Shown here: positions 42,632-52,204 of the stretch, in pieces
Layout of the letters: every line of letters starts with the position of its first letter
Numbering within the stretch: position 1 is the first letter of the stretch
Assembly: GCF_034479615.1 (NCBI RefSeq)
Contig: NZ_CP140255.1
Coordinates: 868,001 to 932,000 of the forward strand
Length of the DNA stretch: 64,000 nt
From: Vreelandella neptunia
Lineage (GTDB): Bacteria > Pseudomonadota > Gammaproteobacteria > Pseudomonadales > Halomonadaceae
Reading direction: 5' to 3'
Made by a program: the position numbers and the translations under genes
The notes under the pieces: model-generated
Told to the model about the DNA's origin: nothing
The model's input: the letters and a program-made list of their open reading frames with translations, nothing else
Database searches by the model: none

Positions 42632-43615
42632 ATGACAACAAAAGCCTTGCGACATACGGCTCTAATCAGTGCGGCGCTGTTCGTGTCAGCGGCCTCAGCT
42701 CAAGCCCAGACACTTCGGTTGAACCACAATAATCCTGAAGACCATCCTACTCATGTCAGCATGCAGTACATGAGCGAGCGTCTTTCAGAGCTCACTGATG
42801 GTGAACTGGATATCCGTATCTACGCCAATGCTCAACTTGGCTCGCAGCGTGAATCCATGGAGTTAGTGCAAAACTGTACATTGGATATGGCGCGCAGCAA
42901 TACCGCCGAACTGGAAGCGTTTGAGCCAATGTATAGCGCCATGAATTTACCTTTCATTTTTGAAAGCGAAGAGCATTTTGAAAGGGTCATTAACGGAGAT
43001 ATTGGCCAAGATATCCTTAACGCGTCACGTGATAAAGGGTTCATAGGGGTTGCCTTTTTGACTGAGGGGGCCCGCTCCTTTTATGGCGATCGCGCTATTC
43101 ACTCGCCGGCAGACCTGGAGGGCCTGAAAGTGCGTGTGCAGCCGAGCCCATCCGCTATCAGAATGGTAGAGTTGCTGGGAGGTAGCCCGACCCCCATTGA
43201 TTGGGGTGAGCTCTACAGCGCGCTGCAGCAAGGGGTGGTCGAGATGGCAGAGAATAACCCAACGGCCCTGACGAACGCGCGTCATGGCGAGGTCGTAAGC
43301 AATTTCTCGCTTAATGAACATACCATCATTCCTTCCGTGGTAGTCATCTCCAGCTGCGCCTGGGATCGTATGTCGGAGGATCAGCAAGAGGCGATGAGAC
43401 AAGCAGCATCAGAAGCTCAGGCGTTCCATTCCGAGTCCTGGAACAAAGCGGCAATGGCGGCATTGGAAACCGCTGAGACTGAGATGGGGGTTGAGATTAA
43501 TGAAGTAGATAAAGCACCCTTTATTGAAGCGGTCATGCCTATGCACGATGAAGTGGCCAACCAATCTGCTGAGTTGGCCGACCTAATCAGCCGAATCAAG
43601 GCAGAGGCTAACTAA
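42632..43615 (+). CDS. dctP: TRAP transporter substrate-binding protein (DctP)
   Basis: A 327-residue periplasmic binding protein of the DctP family. A signal peptide (LISAALFVSAASAQA) is followed by TLRLNHNNPEDHPTHVSMQYM. YANAQLGSQRESMELVQNCTLDM, FLTEGARSFYG and LKVRVQPSPSAIRMVELLGGSPTPI are family hallmarks; the Arg in KVRV is the residue that usually binds the substrate carboxylate. The start ATG at 42632 has AGGAG ~10 bases upstream; an in-frame start at 42566 would put ~22 polar residues before the signal peptide, so is not favoured. Probably binds a glucuronide, glucuronate or aldouronic oligosaccharide. First gene of the + strand operon with uidA, gntR and uxuA. Confidence 0.94.
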   Translation: MTTKALRHTALISAALFVSAASAQAQTLRLNHNNPEDHPTHVSMQYMSERLSELTDGELDIRIYANAQLGSQRESMELVQNCTLDMARSNTAELEAFEPMYSAMNLPFIFESEEHFERVINGDIGQDILNASRDKGFIGVAFLTEGARSFYGDRAIHSPADLEGLKVRVQPSPSAIRMVELLGGSPTPIDWGELYSALQQGVVEMAENNPTALTNARHGEVVSNFSLNEHTIIPSVVVISSCAWDRMSEDQQEAMRQAASEAQAFHSESWNKAAMAALETAETEMGVEINEVDKAPFIEAVMPMHDEVANQSAELADLISRIKAEAN

Positions 43616-43638
43616 AACCGCTGCAGGGGAGGTGGGAG

Positions 43639-45444
43639 ATGCTAGAGCGATCATCCTTGGCTGAGAATGCCCTAACGTCGTTACATGACGAAAAATATGA
43701 CGTGCCGTTCAATCTGCAAAATCTGAACCACACAACAATGGTGTTCACGAAAGGCCGCACGTCGACGTCGCTTAACGGCAGTTGGAATTTTTGCGTGGAT
43801 TTGCTTGATACAGGTCTGCGTCAAAAATGGTATGAAATGCAGCCGGCCAACCCTGTCGATCGAGTTGAACCCTGGGACTACGACCCATTTATGGGTGAGT
43901 CCATCCCGGTGCCCTCAAACTGGGCCATGTTAAAGGAAAAATGGTACTTCTTTGAGGGCAGTGCGTGGTACACCAAAAAACTGGTCAAAAAAAAGGGTAG
44001 CGCCGCTGAATCAGGCCAACGCTACATCCTTAGGGTCGGTGCGGCTCAGTACGACTGTAAAGTATTTCTTAACGGAAAATTCCTAGGCAATCACTATGGC
44101 GGCTCGACTCCCTTCTACGTTGAGTTGACGGATGATCTTGCCGAAGAAACCAATTGGCTGATGCTCTGTGTCAATAATACTCGTACGCTGGATCGCGTAC
44201 CGATGCGCAATACAGACTGGTTTAATTACGGTGGCGTTTACCGCGAGGTCGAGCTATTTAGCTTACCCAGAGAATTCATTCGCGATATGTTCATTCGCCT
44301 TTCTCAGGATGGAAGGGCGATAGAGGTTGATGTAGTTGTTGATAGCGCTGTTGATGGCCCCAGCATTCACCATGCTCATCTTGAAATACCTGAATTAGGC
44401 ATTGCTCAAAAGATTAGCATTGAACATGGCAAAGGCACCTGCCGAATAGCAGCAGAACCAGAGCGATGGTCGCCTGAAAACCCACGCCTGTATAAAGTGG
44501 TGCTGACTGCTGGCGAAGACCGTATTACTGACAATGTCGGCTTCCGCTCCATCGTTCGCCAAGGGGTCGATATTCTCCTAAACGGTGAGCCTATATGGCT
44601 ACGTGGCATTTCTGTCCATGAAGACGATGACATCCTTGGGAAAGTGACGTCCGATGAAGACATTCGCAGACGGCTCGCACATGCGAAAGAGCTCGGGTGT
44701 AATTTTCTTCGCCTCGCGCACTACCCCCATCATGAACGCGCAGCTGAACTAGCTGATGAGATGGGCTTTTTACTGTGGCAAGAAATTCCCGTTTACTGGG
44801 CCATTGACTTTGATAATCACAACACACTTAAAGATGCTAAAAACCAACTCATTGAGTTAATAAAGCGTGACCGCAATAGAGCTAGCGTTATCATTTGGTC
44901 GATTGGCAACGAGAATCCAGATACGGATAGCCGTCTCTCTTTTATGCGTGACCTGGCTGAAACTGCACGCCTAAACGACCCCACGCGCTTAGTCGCTGCA
45001 GCGTGTCTGATTAACCATGCAAAATTGAAAATTGAGGATCGGTTAGTCGACCATTTAGATGTTATAGGCATTAATGAGTATTACGGTTGGTACGATGAAA
45101 ACTTCGACGACCTGTACGCCATCGGAAAAAATTCCGACCCTGATCGTCCCGTCGTCATTTCTGAAACAGGGGCGGATGGCGATAACTCATCTCAAGGCCC
45201 GTCTGAAGGCCTGTTCAGCGAAAAATATATGGCGGATGTGTACCGGCGACAGATCGATACGCTGCAAAAATTAGCGTACATCAAAGGCATGTCGCCTTGG
45301 ATTTTATACGATTTTAGAGTTGAGCGAAGACAAAATATCTTTCAGAGAGGGTTCAACCGGAAAGGGTTGATTGCTGCTGATAAATCTACAAAAAAAGAAG
45401 CATTTAATATTCTAGCTTCTTTTTACCACTCTATAAAAGATTAA
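43639..45444 (+). CDS. uidA: Beta-glucuronidase (GH2)
   Basis: A 601-residue family 2 glycoside hydrolase. Order: jelly-roll sugar-binding domain (SLNGSWNFCVDL to NYGGVYREVELF), Ig-like domain, then a TIM barrel. The acid/base Glu is in IIWSIGNENP, the nucleophile Glu in VVISETGADG, and NEYYGWY is the N-x-x-x-WY block. GFNRKGLI contains the N-x-K motif that contacts the glucuronate carboxylate and separates glucuronidases from galactosidases. Length matches E. coli UidA (603). No signal peptide, so it acts on imported glucuronides. A strong GGAGGTGGGAG site precedes the ATG, 23 bp after dctP. Released glucuronate would pass to UxaC. Confidence 0.94.
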   Translation: MLERSSLAENALTSLHDEKYDVPFNLQNLNHTTMVFTKGRTSTSLNGSWNFCVDLLDTGLRQKWYEMQPANPVDRVEPWDYDPFMGESIPVPSNWAMLKEKWYFFEGSAWYTKKLVKKKGSAAESGQRYILRVGAAQYDCKVFLNGKFLGNHYGGSTPFYVELTDDLAEETNWLMLCVNNTRTLDRVPMRNTDWFNYGGVYREVELFSLPREFIRDMFIRLSQDGRAIEVDVVVDSAVDGPSIHHAHLEIPELGIAQKISIEHGKGTCRIAAEPERWSPENPRLYKVVLTAGEDRITDNVGFRSIVRQGVDILLNGEPIWLRGISVHEDDDILGKVTSDEDIRRRLAHAKELGCNFLRLAHYPHHERAAELADEMGFLLWQEIPVYWAIDFDNHNTLKDAKNQLIELIKRDRNRASVIIWSIGNENPDTDSRLSFMRDLAETARLNDPTRLVAAACLINHAKLKIEDRLVDHLDVIGINEYYGWYDENFDDLYAIGKNSDPDRPVVISETGADGDNSSQGPSEGLFSEKYMADVYRRQIDTLQKLAYIKGMSPWILYDFRVERRQNIFQRGFNRKGLIAADKSTKKEAFNILASFYHSIKD

Positions 45445-45462
45445 AAATGGAAATGAAATCTA

Positions 45463-46191
45463 ATGCATAAAGGTTTACGGCGTTACCAAGAGCTGGCTCG
45501 CGACTTAAAGATTTTGATTCAGCAGAAAGGGTATAAAGTCGGCGATCGTATTATGACTGAGCGTCAGATTTCAGAGGCTTTGAACGTGGGCAGATCCGCA
45601 GCGCGCGAAGCCATACTCATGCTTGAAATTGAAGAGCTGGTTGAAGTGAGGAAAGGGTCTGGCATCTATTTGCTTTCCGACAGTCGCTCGGTAGCACAGC
45701 CTGTTGTGGATGATATAGGACCGTTTGAACTGCTACAGGCAAGGCAGCTGTTGGAAAGCAGCATCGCCGGCTTTGCCGCGGTATCAGTCACCAAAAACGA
45801 TATTGTACGTATGCGAGAAGCGCTTGATATGGAGCGTAAGGGCATTGAAGAGAAGAATAACGACTACTCCAGTGATGAGCTATTCCATCGCCTAATAGCA
45901 GAGGCGACGCAAAACAGTGTGCTGGTCGATATGGTTTCTGAACTGTGGGCCAAAAGAGACCAAAGCTTGATGTGGGCCAGGCTGCATGAGCGGATATTTG
46001 ATACCAACTACCGGGAAAAATGGCTAAAGGATCATCAGGATATTCTCTCTGCACTGCAGCTAAAAGATGCCGAAGGGGCGCGTAAGGCGATGTGGACTCA
46101 TTTAGATAACGTCCGAGACACCCTAATGGAGCTTTCCGACGTGGAAGATCCGAATTTTGACGGTTATCTGTTTAACAAGAGCACGATTTAA
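45463..46191 (+). CDS. GntR-family regulator, FadR/FCD type (UxuR/ExuR-like)
   Basis: A 242-residue repressor with an N-terminal winged helix-turn-helix (YKVGDRIMTERQISEALNVGRSAAREAI, residues ~25-55) and an all-helical FCD ligand domain (ARQLLESSIAGFAA, DELFHRLIAEAT). The layout is that of UxuR/ExuR, which sense hexuronates. It sits between uidA and uxuA in the operon, so most likely controls this locus through the perfect inverted repeat upstream of dctP. The Shine-Dalgarno site is weak, which suggests modest expression. The ligand is inferred from context only. Confidence 0.9.
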   Translation: MHKGLRRYQELARDLKILIQQKGYKVGDRIMTERQISEALNVGRSAAREAILMLEIEELVEVRKGSGIYLLSDSRSVAQPVVDDIGPFELLQARQLLESSIAGFAAVSVTKNDIVRMREALDMERKGIEEKNNDYSSDELFHRLIAEATQNSVLVDMVSELWAKRDQSLMWARLHERIFDTNYREKWLKDHQDILSALQLKDAEGARKAMWTHLDNVRDTLMELSDVEDPNFDGYLFNKSTI

Positions 46192-46233
46192 TAAGAGCAT
46201 TATTTAACACTAATAATACGGGGGAGAAGATTG

Positions 46234-47406
46234 ATGAAACATACATGGCGCTGGTTTGGGCCGGACGATCCAATCAGCTTGTCAGATGTACGACAAGCGG
46301 GCTCGACTGGTGTTGTGACGGCTCTGCATCACTTACCGAACGGTTGTGTGTGGCCCTTGAGTGAAATCATGGAGCGTAAAGCTATTATCGAAGCTGCTGG
46401 GCTTGAGTGGACAGTGGCAGAAAGCATTCCGATACATGAGGATATAAAGACTCACGCCCATGGTTGGGAAACACTGGCCGATGCCTGGGCAGAAAGTGCC
46501 ATTAACCTTGCCGAGGCTGGCATAAAAACCATCTGTTACAACTTTATGCCGGTTCTTGATTGGACCCGGACGTCCTTGCGCCATGAGTTACCTGATGGCG
46601 CCTTATGCTTAAGGTATGACGCGCTTAGCGTCGTCGTTTTTGATTTGCTTATACTGCAGCGCCCCGGCGCAGCGTCAGATTATGACGAGAAAACGCAGGA
46701 ATCAGCCCGGGCTCGCCTATCTGAAATGAACGCAGATCAGGTTGAGGAGCTAACGAATACTATTATTGCTGGCCTACCCGGCGCTGAAGAAAGCTACAGT
46801 CTCGATAGCTTCAGCGAGCGGCTCGCTGCCTACAAAGACATTACCGCCGAGGTTTTGAGAGAAAACCTCGCTTCGTTTCTCTCAAGAGTTATCCCAAAGA
46901 TAGCGCATACCGGCGTTCGATTAGCGATTCACCCAGACGATCCACCGTATTCTCTGTTCGGGCTGCCGAGAGTGGTCTCAACCGCTCAGGACTTAAGAGA
47001 CATTGCGAATATGGTTGATTCGACGGTAAATGGCTTCACGCTCTGCTCTGGATCACTGGGCGTACGAGCTGATAACGATGTGCATGCAATATTGCAAGAA
47101 CAGGCAGATAGAGTGCACTTTTTACACTTACGAAATACTACCTTGGAAGCAGATGGGGCCAGTTTCCACGAAGATGCCCATTTAGAGGGTGATACCGATA
47201 TGGTTCGCCTGGTCGATATCATTCTGGACATTGAAGCAAAAAGGGGCGAACAACTTCCCTTCCGTCCAGACCATGGTCATGCGATGTTGAGTGATTTGCG
47301 CAGCGACTTTAAACCTGGCTACCCGGCAATCGGGCGTTTGCGCGGCATGGCGGAAATTCGTGGTGTTGAGCGTGCGCTTCAGTTCAAACGTTCCAACAAA
47401 CCATAG
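46234..47406 (+). CDS. uxuA: D-mannonate dehydratase
   Basis: A 390-residue enzyme that dehydrates D-mannonate to 2-keto-3-deoxygluconate. MKHTWRWFGPDDPISLSDVRQAGSTGVVTALHH is the classic UxuA N-terminus. LAIHPDDPPYSLFGLPRVVS and GFTLCSGSLGVRADND carry metal-binding residues, and RPDHGHAML near the C-terminus is a further signature. The ATG at 46234 has GGGGAG upstream; the adjacent TTG at 46231 is not needed. It is last in the + strand operon. The reductase making mannonate from fructuronate (UxuB) and the later kinase and aldolase are not in the window. Confidence 0.96.
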   Translation: MKHTWRWFGPDDPISLSDVRQAGSTGVVTALHHLPNGCVWPLSEIMERKAIIEAAGLEWTVAESIPIHEDIKTHAHGWETLADAWAESAINLAEAGIKTICYNFMPVLDWTRTSLRHELPDGALCLRYDALSVVVFDLLILQRPGAASDYDEKTQESARARLSEMNADQVEELTNTIIAGLPGAEESYSLDSFSERLAAYKDITAEVLRENLASFLSRVIPKIAHTGVRLAIHPDDPPYSLFGLPRVVSTAQDLRDIANMVDSTVNGFTLCSGSLGVRADNDVHAILQEQADRVHFLHLRNTTLEADGASFHEDAHLEGDTDMVRLVDIILDIEAKRGEQLPFRPDHGHAMLSDLRSDFKPGYPAIGRLRGMAEIRGVERALQFKRSNKP

Positions 47407-47561
47407 CCTTGGAATCAAAATAGATAGGCTGTGTGTAAGAGGGTGAGTATAAGAAAAACTAATACCCCATTAGCAGGATGATTTTTAACAATCAGCATTC
47501 CCGGTTACTTTATTGCCAGATTAATTAACGCGACGCTAATTCCGGCAATGGGGGCAGGGCA

Positions 47562-48176
47562 ATGTGGGAAAGTTATATCACCGGGCTAGTGGTGTGCGGC
47601 GGGATTATCATGGCGATTGGGGCGCAAAACGCCTATATCCTAGGGCTGGCTATTCGTCGTGAGTACCACTGGTGGTCGGCAGGGTTGTGTATCAGCGCGG
47701 ATATTATCCTGCTCACGGCGGGCATGTTTGGGGTGAGTGCTTTTCTGCTGACGATGCCCAACGCATTGGAGGCAATGCGCTGGGTGGGCGTAGTGTTTTT
47801 AAGCTGGCTGGCGGCTCAGGCGCTGTTTAGAGCCTTTAGCGGGCGGCAAGGGTTAAGTGCCGAAGCGGGCAAAGCGCGCAGCTTAACCAAAGTGATTTTC
47901 GCCACCCTTGCCGTCACCGTGCTTAACCCTCAGGTGTATCTGGATACGCTGCTGCTGATACCCGCCATTGGCGCCCAGCAGGAGAGCGCCGGTGTTTTTG
48001 TGGCGGGAGCCTCGACTGCCTCCGTCCTCTGGTTCAGCCTGCTGGCCTGGGGCGGCGCTGCGCTTTCGCCTTGGCTTTCAAAACCCATCGCATGGCGCAT
48101 TATCGATGGCCTGATTGGCTTGATGATGGCCGGCATCGCCGTGCATCTTGCTTTAGGGGCATCCTCTCTTAGCTAA
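47562..48176 (+). CDS. LysE/ArgO-family amino acid exporter
   Basis: A 204-residue inner-membrane exporter with six hydrophobic segments. IMAIGAQNAYILGLAIRREYHW is the LysE/ArgO N-terminal signature, and LAVTVLNPQVYLDTLLLIPAIG is the conserved central block. These proteins export basic amino acids such as arginine or lysine. GGGGCAGGG precedes the ATG. The 155-bp gap after uxuA shows no clear terminator. Not obviously linked to the flanking glucuronide locus. Confidence 0.92.
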   Translation: MWESYITGLVVCGGIIMAIGAQNAYILGLAIRREYHWWSAGLCISADIILLTAGMFGVSAFLLTMPNALEAMRWVGVVFLSWLAAQALFRAFSGRQGLSAEAGKARSLTKVIFATLAVTVLNPQVYLDTLLLIPAIGAQQESAGVFVAGASTASVLWFSLLAWGGAALSPWLSKPIAWRIIDGLIGLMMAGIAVHLALGASSLS

Positions 48177-48205
48177 GCCGCTTACTGGTTGATAGCGGCT
48201 CGTTT

Positions 48206-49213
48206 TTAATGACGACTAAAGTAGGCCTCCATCACCGCGATGACTTTGTCGATATCTGCGTCATCAAGATCACGATGGGTAACGAAACGCGTGGCGTAAA
48301 GCAGCTCAATCAAAATGCCGTGTTCTTTTAGCCAGGCGGAGAGTGGCTTTACATGCTCGTCGGGAAAATGCGCGAATACCATATTGGTTGCCTGAGCGCT
48401 GATCTCGACTCCTGGCAGCTTTGCTAAGCCCGCTGCAAGGCGCTCTGCACGGCGGTGATCGTCGGCTAAGTCTGCCACGTGGTGATCTAACGCATACTGG
48501 CAGGCCGCGGCGATAATACCTGATTGGCGCATGCCACCACCCACCACTTTACGCCAGCGCCGAGCGTGGTCGATCAATGCTTGTGAGCCCACCAGCGCCG
48601 ACCCTATTGGCGTACCCAGGCCTTTTGAGAAGCACAGCGACACGCTATCGAACGGTAGGCAGAGCTGCTTGAGCGAGGTGTCGGTTGCGACAGCGGCATT
48701 GAATAAGCGCGCGCCGTCTAAATGCGTTGCCAGGCCACGCTCGCGGGCAAGCTCAGTGGCTCTTAAAACGTAGTCTGTGGACAGCACTTTGCCGCCAATG
48801 GTGTTTTCTAATGCCAGCAGCTTAGTACGCGCAAAGTGAAAATCGTCGGCTTTAATCGCGGCACTGATTTTTTCCAGTGGCAGCGTGCCATCGGAGTCGT
48901 TCTCGATGGGCTGTGGCTGAATGCTGCCTAACACCGCTGCGCCACCGCCTTCATAACGATAAGTGTGGGCCGACTGCCCAACAATGTACTCATCGCCACG
49001 CTCGCAATGGGCCATTAGCGCCACTAGGTTGCTTTGTGTGCCGCTAGGAAACAGCAGCGCCGCGTCTTTGCCTGCCTGCTCGGCCAGATTTGCTTGAAAC
49101 GCGTTGACCGTTGGGTCATCGCCCCACACATCATCGCCAACCGGGGCGGCCATCATGGCGTCTTTCATGGCAGAGGTCGGACGGGTCACCGTATCACTGC
49201 GTAAATCAATCAT
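48206..49213 (-). CDS. ltaE: Low-specificity L-threonine aldolase
   Basis: A 335-residue PLP enzyme that cleaves L-threonine or allo-threonine to glycine and acetaldehyde. MIDLRSDTVTRPTSAM is the characteristic N-terminus; THLDGARLFNAAVA holds the cofactor-binding Asp-Gly-Ala-Arg; and SVSLCFSKGLGTPIGSALVG contains the Schiff-base Lys. AGGAG lies six bases before the ATG at 49213, so upstream in-frame starts (49219, 49240) are not favoured. Convergent with the exporter gene, with a ~30-bp gap. Confidence 0.94.
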   Translation of the reverse strand: MIDLRSDTVTRPTSAMKDAMMAAPVGDDVWGDDPTVNAFQANLAEQAGKDAALLFPSGTQSNLVALMAHCERGDEYIVGQSAHTYRYEGGGAAVLGSIQPQPIENDSDGTLPLEKISAAIKADDFHFARTKLLALENTIGGKVLSTDYVLRATELARERGLATHLDGARLFNAAVATDTSLKQLCLPFDSVSLCFSKGLGTPIGSALVGSQALIDHARRWRKVVGGGMRQSGIIAAACQYALDHHVADLADDHRRAERLAAGLAKLPGVEISAQATNMVFAHFPDEHVKPLSAWLKEHGILIELLYATRFVTHRDLDDADIDKVIAVMEAYFSRH

Positions 49214-49327
49214 GCGCATCTCCTTTATTGTGTGGAGCAATCACTCGGAAGCGTTTTCTCAAGCAAGTTCTGGGGAACCATCTATGGTTAACAGCATACT
49301 GCAAGTCTCTCAAGCAAAGGCAAACAG

Positions 49328-50548
49328 ATGGATCTGAAAAGTGGTTATCCCTTTTGGGCAGTCAAAAATGGCCTGTTGAAAACCTTTCCTCAGCTGACTC
49401 GCGATCACCAATGCGAGGTTGTTGTGATTGGTGGCGGTATTACGGGTGCATTGATTGCTGATGAGCTAAGCCGCAACGGTCACCATGTGGTGGTGCTTGA
49501 ACGCCGGGATGTGGGGTGGGGCAGTTCAGCCGCCAGTACTGCTTTGCTGCAGTACGAAATTGACACCCATATGACAGAGCTAGCCGAGCGCTACGGGGAA
49601 GCCGATGCAGTGCGTGCTTACCGCGCCTGTGCAGAGGCGATTGGCGAGCTTGAGTCCCTGGCGGCAGGGCTGGGCGATGTGGACTTTGAGCGTCAGCAAA
49701 GCCTTTACTATGCCAGTAGCGAAGAGGATGTCGCATCGCTTCAGGAGGAGTTGGCGCTGCGCCAAAAACACGGTTTTGAAGCCGAGTGGGTTGAACGCGA
49801 GGCTATTTTGGCGGAGTACGGTTTTGAGGCACCCGGCGCTATTCTTACTCAGCTAGCCGCCACTATTGATCCTTATCGCATGGCATATCAGCTGTTTTCC
49901 AGGGTGGTCGAGCGTGGAGGAGAAGTATATGACCGCACACAAATGGAGACGATGACGCCGGATGATCAAGGCGTCACGCTCACGCTCGCCAATGGTGCCA
50001 AGCTGCGTTGTCAGTACGTGGTGATGGCCGCAGGGTATGAGTCGCAAGCCTGGCTGCCAGAAAAGGTGGCCGTCAATCGCAGCAGCTATGCGCTGATCAC
50101 CGACCCACTACCGCCAGAGGCATTGGGCAAACTGCGCCACACCATGGTGTGGGAATCATCGCGCCCCTACCTATATATGCGCACTACCTGTGATGGGCGA
50201 CTTCTCGTAGGGGGAGACGACGACGATGAAGATATTCCCAAGCGCCGCGATGCGCGGGTAGAAGAGAAGGCCGAAGGGTTAACAGCTAAAATAGAAACGC
50301 TATGGCCTAAGCTCGATATCAACCCAACATTCTCTTGGGGTGGCACCTTTGCTGAAACCGACGACGGCCTGCCTTTTTTCGGCCCGCATGACGCCCTAGG
50401 CCCACGCGTGCATTTTGCTATGGCCTACGGCGGCAACGGCATCAGCTATAGCATGATAGGTGCCAAACTGCTGCGAGCGCTTATAGAGGGTAGAGAACAC
50501 CCTTTGGCAGAGCTGTTTTCATTTAGGCGACTGGCCAAAATAGCCTAA
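49328..50548 (+). CDS. FAD-dependent amino acid oxidoreductase (DAO family)
   Basis: A 406-residue flavoprotein of the D-amino acid/glycine oxidase superfamily. The Rossmann motif VVVIGGGITGALIADELSRNG is near residue 29, followed by LERRDVGWGSSAAST; YGGNGISYSMIGA near the C-terminus is the second FAD contact. About 26 residues precede the FAD motif, with no signal peptide. The substrate is unknown; D-amino acid, sarcosine or glycine betaine-derived amines are possible. Divergent from ltaE, 114 bp apart; the start ATG at 49328 has AAAGG upstream. Confidence 0.88.
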   Translation: MDLKSGYPFWAVKNGLLKTFPQLTRDHQCEVVVIGGGITGALIADELSRNGHHVVVLERRDVGWGSSAASTALLQYEIDTHMTELAERYGEADAVRAYRACAEAIGELESLAAGLGDVDFERQQSLYYASSEEDVASLQEELALRQKHGFEAEWVEREAILAEYGFEAPGAILTQLAATIDPYRMAYQLFSRVVERGGEVYDRTQMETMTPDDQGVTLTLANGAKLRCQYVVMAAGYESQAWLPEKVAVNRSSYALITDPLPPEALGKLRHTMVWESSRPYLYMRTTCDGRLLVGGDDDDEDIPKRRDARVEEKAEGLTAKIETLWPKLDINPTFSWGGTFAETDDGLPFFGPHDALGPRVHFAMAYGGNGISYSMIGAKLLRALIEGREHPLAELFSFRRLAKIA

Positions 50549-50623
50549 CCTAAATGCAAGAAGCGGATAGCGAACAAGCTTAAAACGAGTATCCTGAGTG
50601 GATATTCATAAGGATAGCGGGCA

Positions 50624-51175
50624 ATGGGCCACACACTTTATTTGCGTGCACTGGAGCGCAACGACCTGCGCTTTGTTCATGAGCTAAATAACAACCAGAG
50701 CATTATGTCGTACTGGTTTGAAGAGCCTTACGAGTCATTCGATGAGCTGGAGGAGCTGTATAACAAGCATATCCATGACAACGCCGAACGGCGCTTTGTC
50801 GCGGAAGATAGCCATGGAAATGCCATTGGTCTGGTAGAACTGATTGAGATCGACTACATCCATCGCAGCGGCGAATTTCAAATCATTATTACCCCAGAGC
50901 ATCAGGGCAAAGGGTTTGCCCGAACGTTAATTCGCCAAGCGCTGCATTACTCGTTTACCATTTTAAACCTGCACAAGGTATACCTCATTGTGGCGGTGGA
51001 GAACGTTAAAGCGATTCATCTTTACGAGGAGAGTGGCTTTATAGAAGAGGGCCACTTGGTGCAGGAGTTCTTTATCAATGGCAAGTACCGCGATGTAAAG
51101 CGGATGTATATCTTGCAGGACACTTACCTAGCGCAACTGTCCGAGCAGCAAGAAGAGGGTGGCGAATGGGCTTAG
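50624..51175 (+). CDS. speG: Spermidine N1-acetyltransferase
   Basis: A 183-residue GNAT acetyltransferase. [38 protein letters not shown] and the acetyl-CoA loop [13 protein letters not shown] match SpeG, which acetylates spermidine and spermine to relieve polyamine toxicity. [18 protein letters not shown] is the normal C-terminal GNAT motif. Length is close to E. coli SpeG (186). A second, decayed copy of its C-terminal part lies at 52.2 kb. Confidence 0.94.
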   Translation: MGHTLYLRALERNDLRFVHELNNNQSIMSYWFEEPYESFDELEELYNKHIHDNAERRFVAEDSHGNAIGLVELIEIDYIHRSGEFQIIITPEHQGKGFARTLIRQALHYSFTILNLHKVYLIVAVENVKAIHLYEESGFIEEGHLVQEFFINGKYRDVKRMYILQDTYLAQLSEQQEEGGEWA

Positions 51176-51213
51176 TGGGGGTAAGAAAAAACCTTTAAAC
51201 CCTAGCAACCAAT

Positions 51214-51252
51214 ACTCCTGCCATTCATTATCAAGACTAACTTGGCAGGAGT
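51214..51252. terminator. Hairpin between convergent speG and protease genes
   Basis: ACTCCTGCCA (51214-51223) pairs perfectly with TGGCAGGAGT (51243-51252) around a 19-base loop. It sits in the 92-bp gap between convergent gene ends. No strong T run follows, so this is a tentative bidirectional terminator. Confidence 0.45.
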
Positions 51253-51267
51253 ACCGGTGCCTGAGCT

Positions 51268-52029
51268 TTACTGGAACGAAGCTTCTAGGCGCTCTGCACG
51301 GTCACCCGCGGCTGGGTGGCTGGAGAAGACGCTGCTGTTGTTGCCGTATTTGGCTTCCATTTTGCGTAGGGCTGCAACTGAAGCCTCTGCATTCATGTCG
51401 TGGCGCTGCATTAGCTCAATGGCATAGTCATCAGCTGCACTCTCTTGGCTTTGAGAGAACTGAGCATTGATCAGTTTTTCGCCCAAGTCACCAAGCTCAG
51501 AGCTTGATAGTGCGGCGGCGGTAGTGCTACCGCTGGCCGCAGCTGCTTCACGTGCAGCGGAAGCCGCATAGGCAACCTGGAAAGCACGCTTGGAGTGTCC
51601 TAATGCGACATGGCCGATCTCGTGGGCGATAACGTAACGCACTTCATCGTCGGTCATCTCATCCATCAGCCCGCTATGCAGCCGAATGGATCCGTTGGGT
51701 ACCGCAAAAGCATTCATTTCTTCTATTCGATAAACGTTATAGTCAAGCGTATGGCCGTCGACTGTTTCCCAGCCTTGGGTTAACTTGGCCAAGCGTTGTG
51801 CATACTGGCTATCGTCTGCAACAAGGTGGTTCTGGGAATCAAGCTGAGCGATGGTTTGATCGCCTAGTTGTTGCATTTGCTGATCCGACATCGTGGCAGC
51901 GCCGGCTAAGCTGGAGCCCGCAGACATTAAGCCGCCGAGATCAGCGCCAGATTGACAGCCGCTAAGAGCGAGAGTCGCCGCTAAACCTAATACATAAGAT
52001 GTTTTGCGAACCAAAAAAGGTTTTTGCAT
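51268..52029 (-). CDS. M48-family metalloprotease lipoprotein (LoiP-like)
   Basis: A 253-residue zinc protease. The signal peptide ends in lipobox LALSGC, so it is a predicted lipoprotein, probably on the outer membrane. RYVIAHEIGHVALGH contains the HExxH zinc motif, and SQESAADDYAIELM holds the third, Glu ligand with its downstream Asp. SSHPAAGDRAERLE is the usual C-terminal block. It resembles E. coli LoiP/YcaL, which take part in outer-membrane quality control. The chosen start is the ATG at 52029; an in-frame start at 52047 adds six residues. Confidence 0.92.
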   Translation of the reverse strand: MQKPFLVRKTSYVLGLAATLALSGCQSGADLGGLMSAGSSLAGAATMSDQQMQQLGDQTIAQLDSQNHLVADDSQYAQRLAKLTQGWETVDGHTLDYNVYRIEEMNAFAVPNGSIRLHSGLMDEMTDDEVRYVIAHEIGHVALGHSKRAFQVAYAASAAREAAAASGSTTAAALSSSELGDLGEKLINAQFSQSQESAADDYAIELMQRHDMNAEASVAALRKMEAKYGNNSSVFSSHPAAGDRAERLEASFQ

Positions 52030-52204
52030 CGTCCGTTCCTTCGTCAATGTACGTGCATAACAAGAAGAGTTTGCACGTTGAGTATTGCGCCTTTATTAGC
52101 CGAACTAATATTAGACTAATCCTTTATGTAACTCCATACCTTATCGAAAATTGACTTATAGGGATTGGCTAAGAACATCGAAACGTTGCACTTAAAGTCA
52201 ATGC

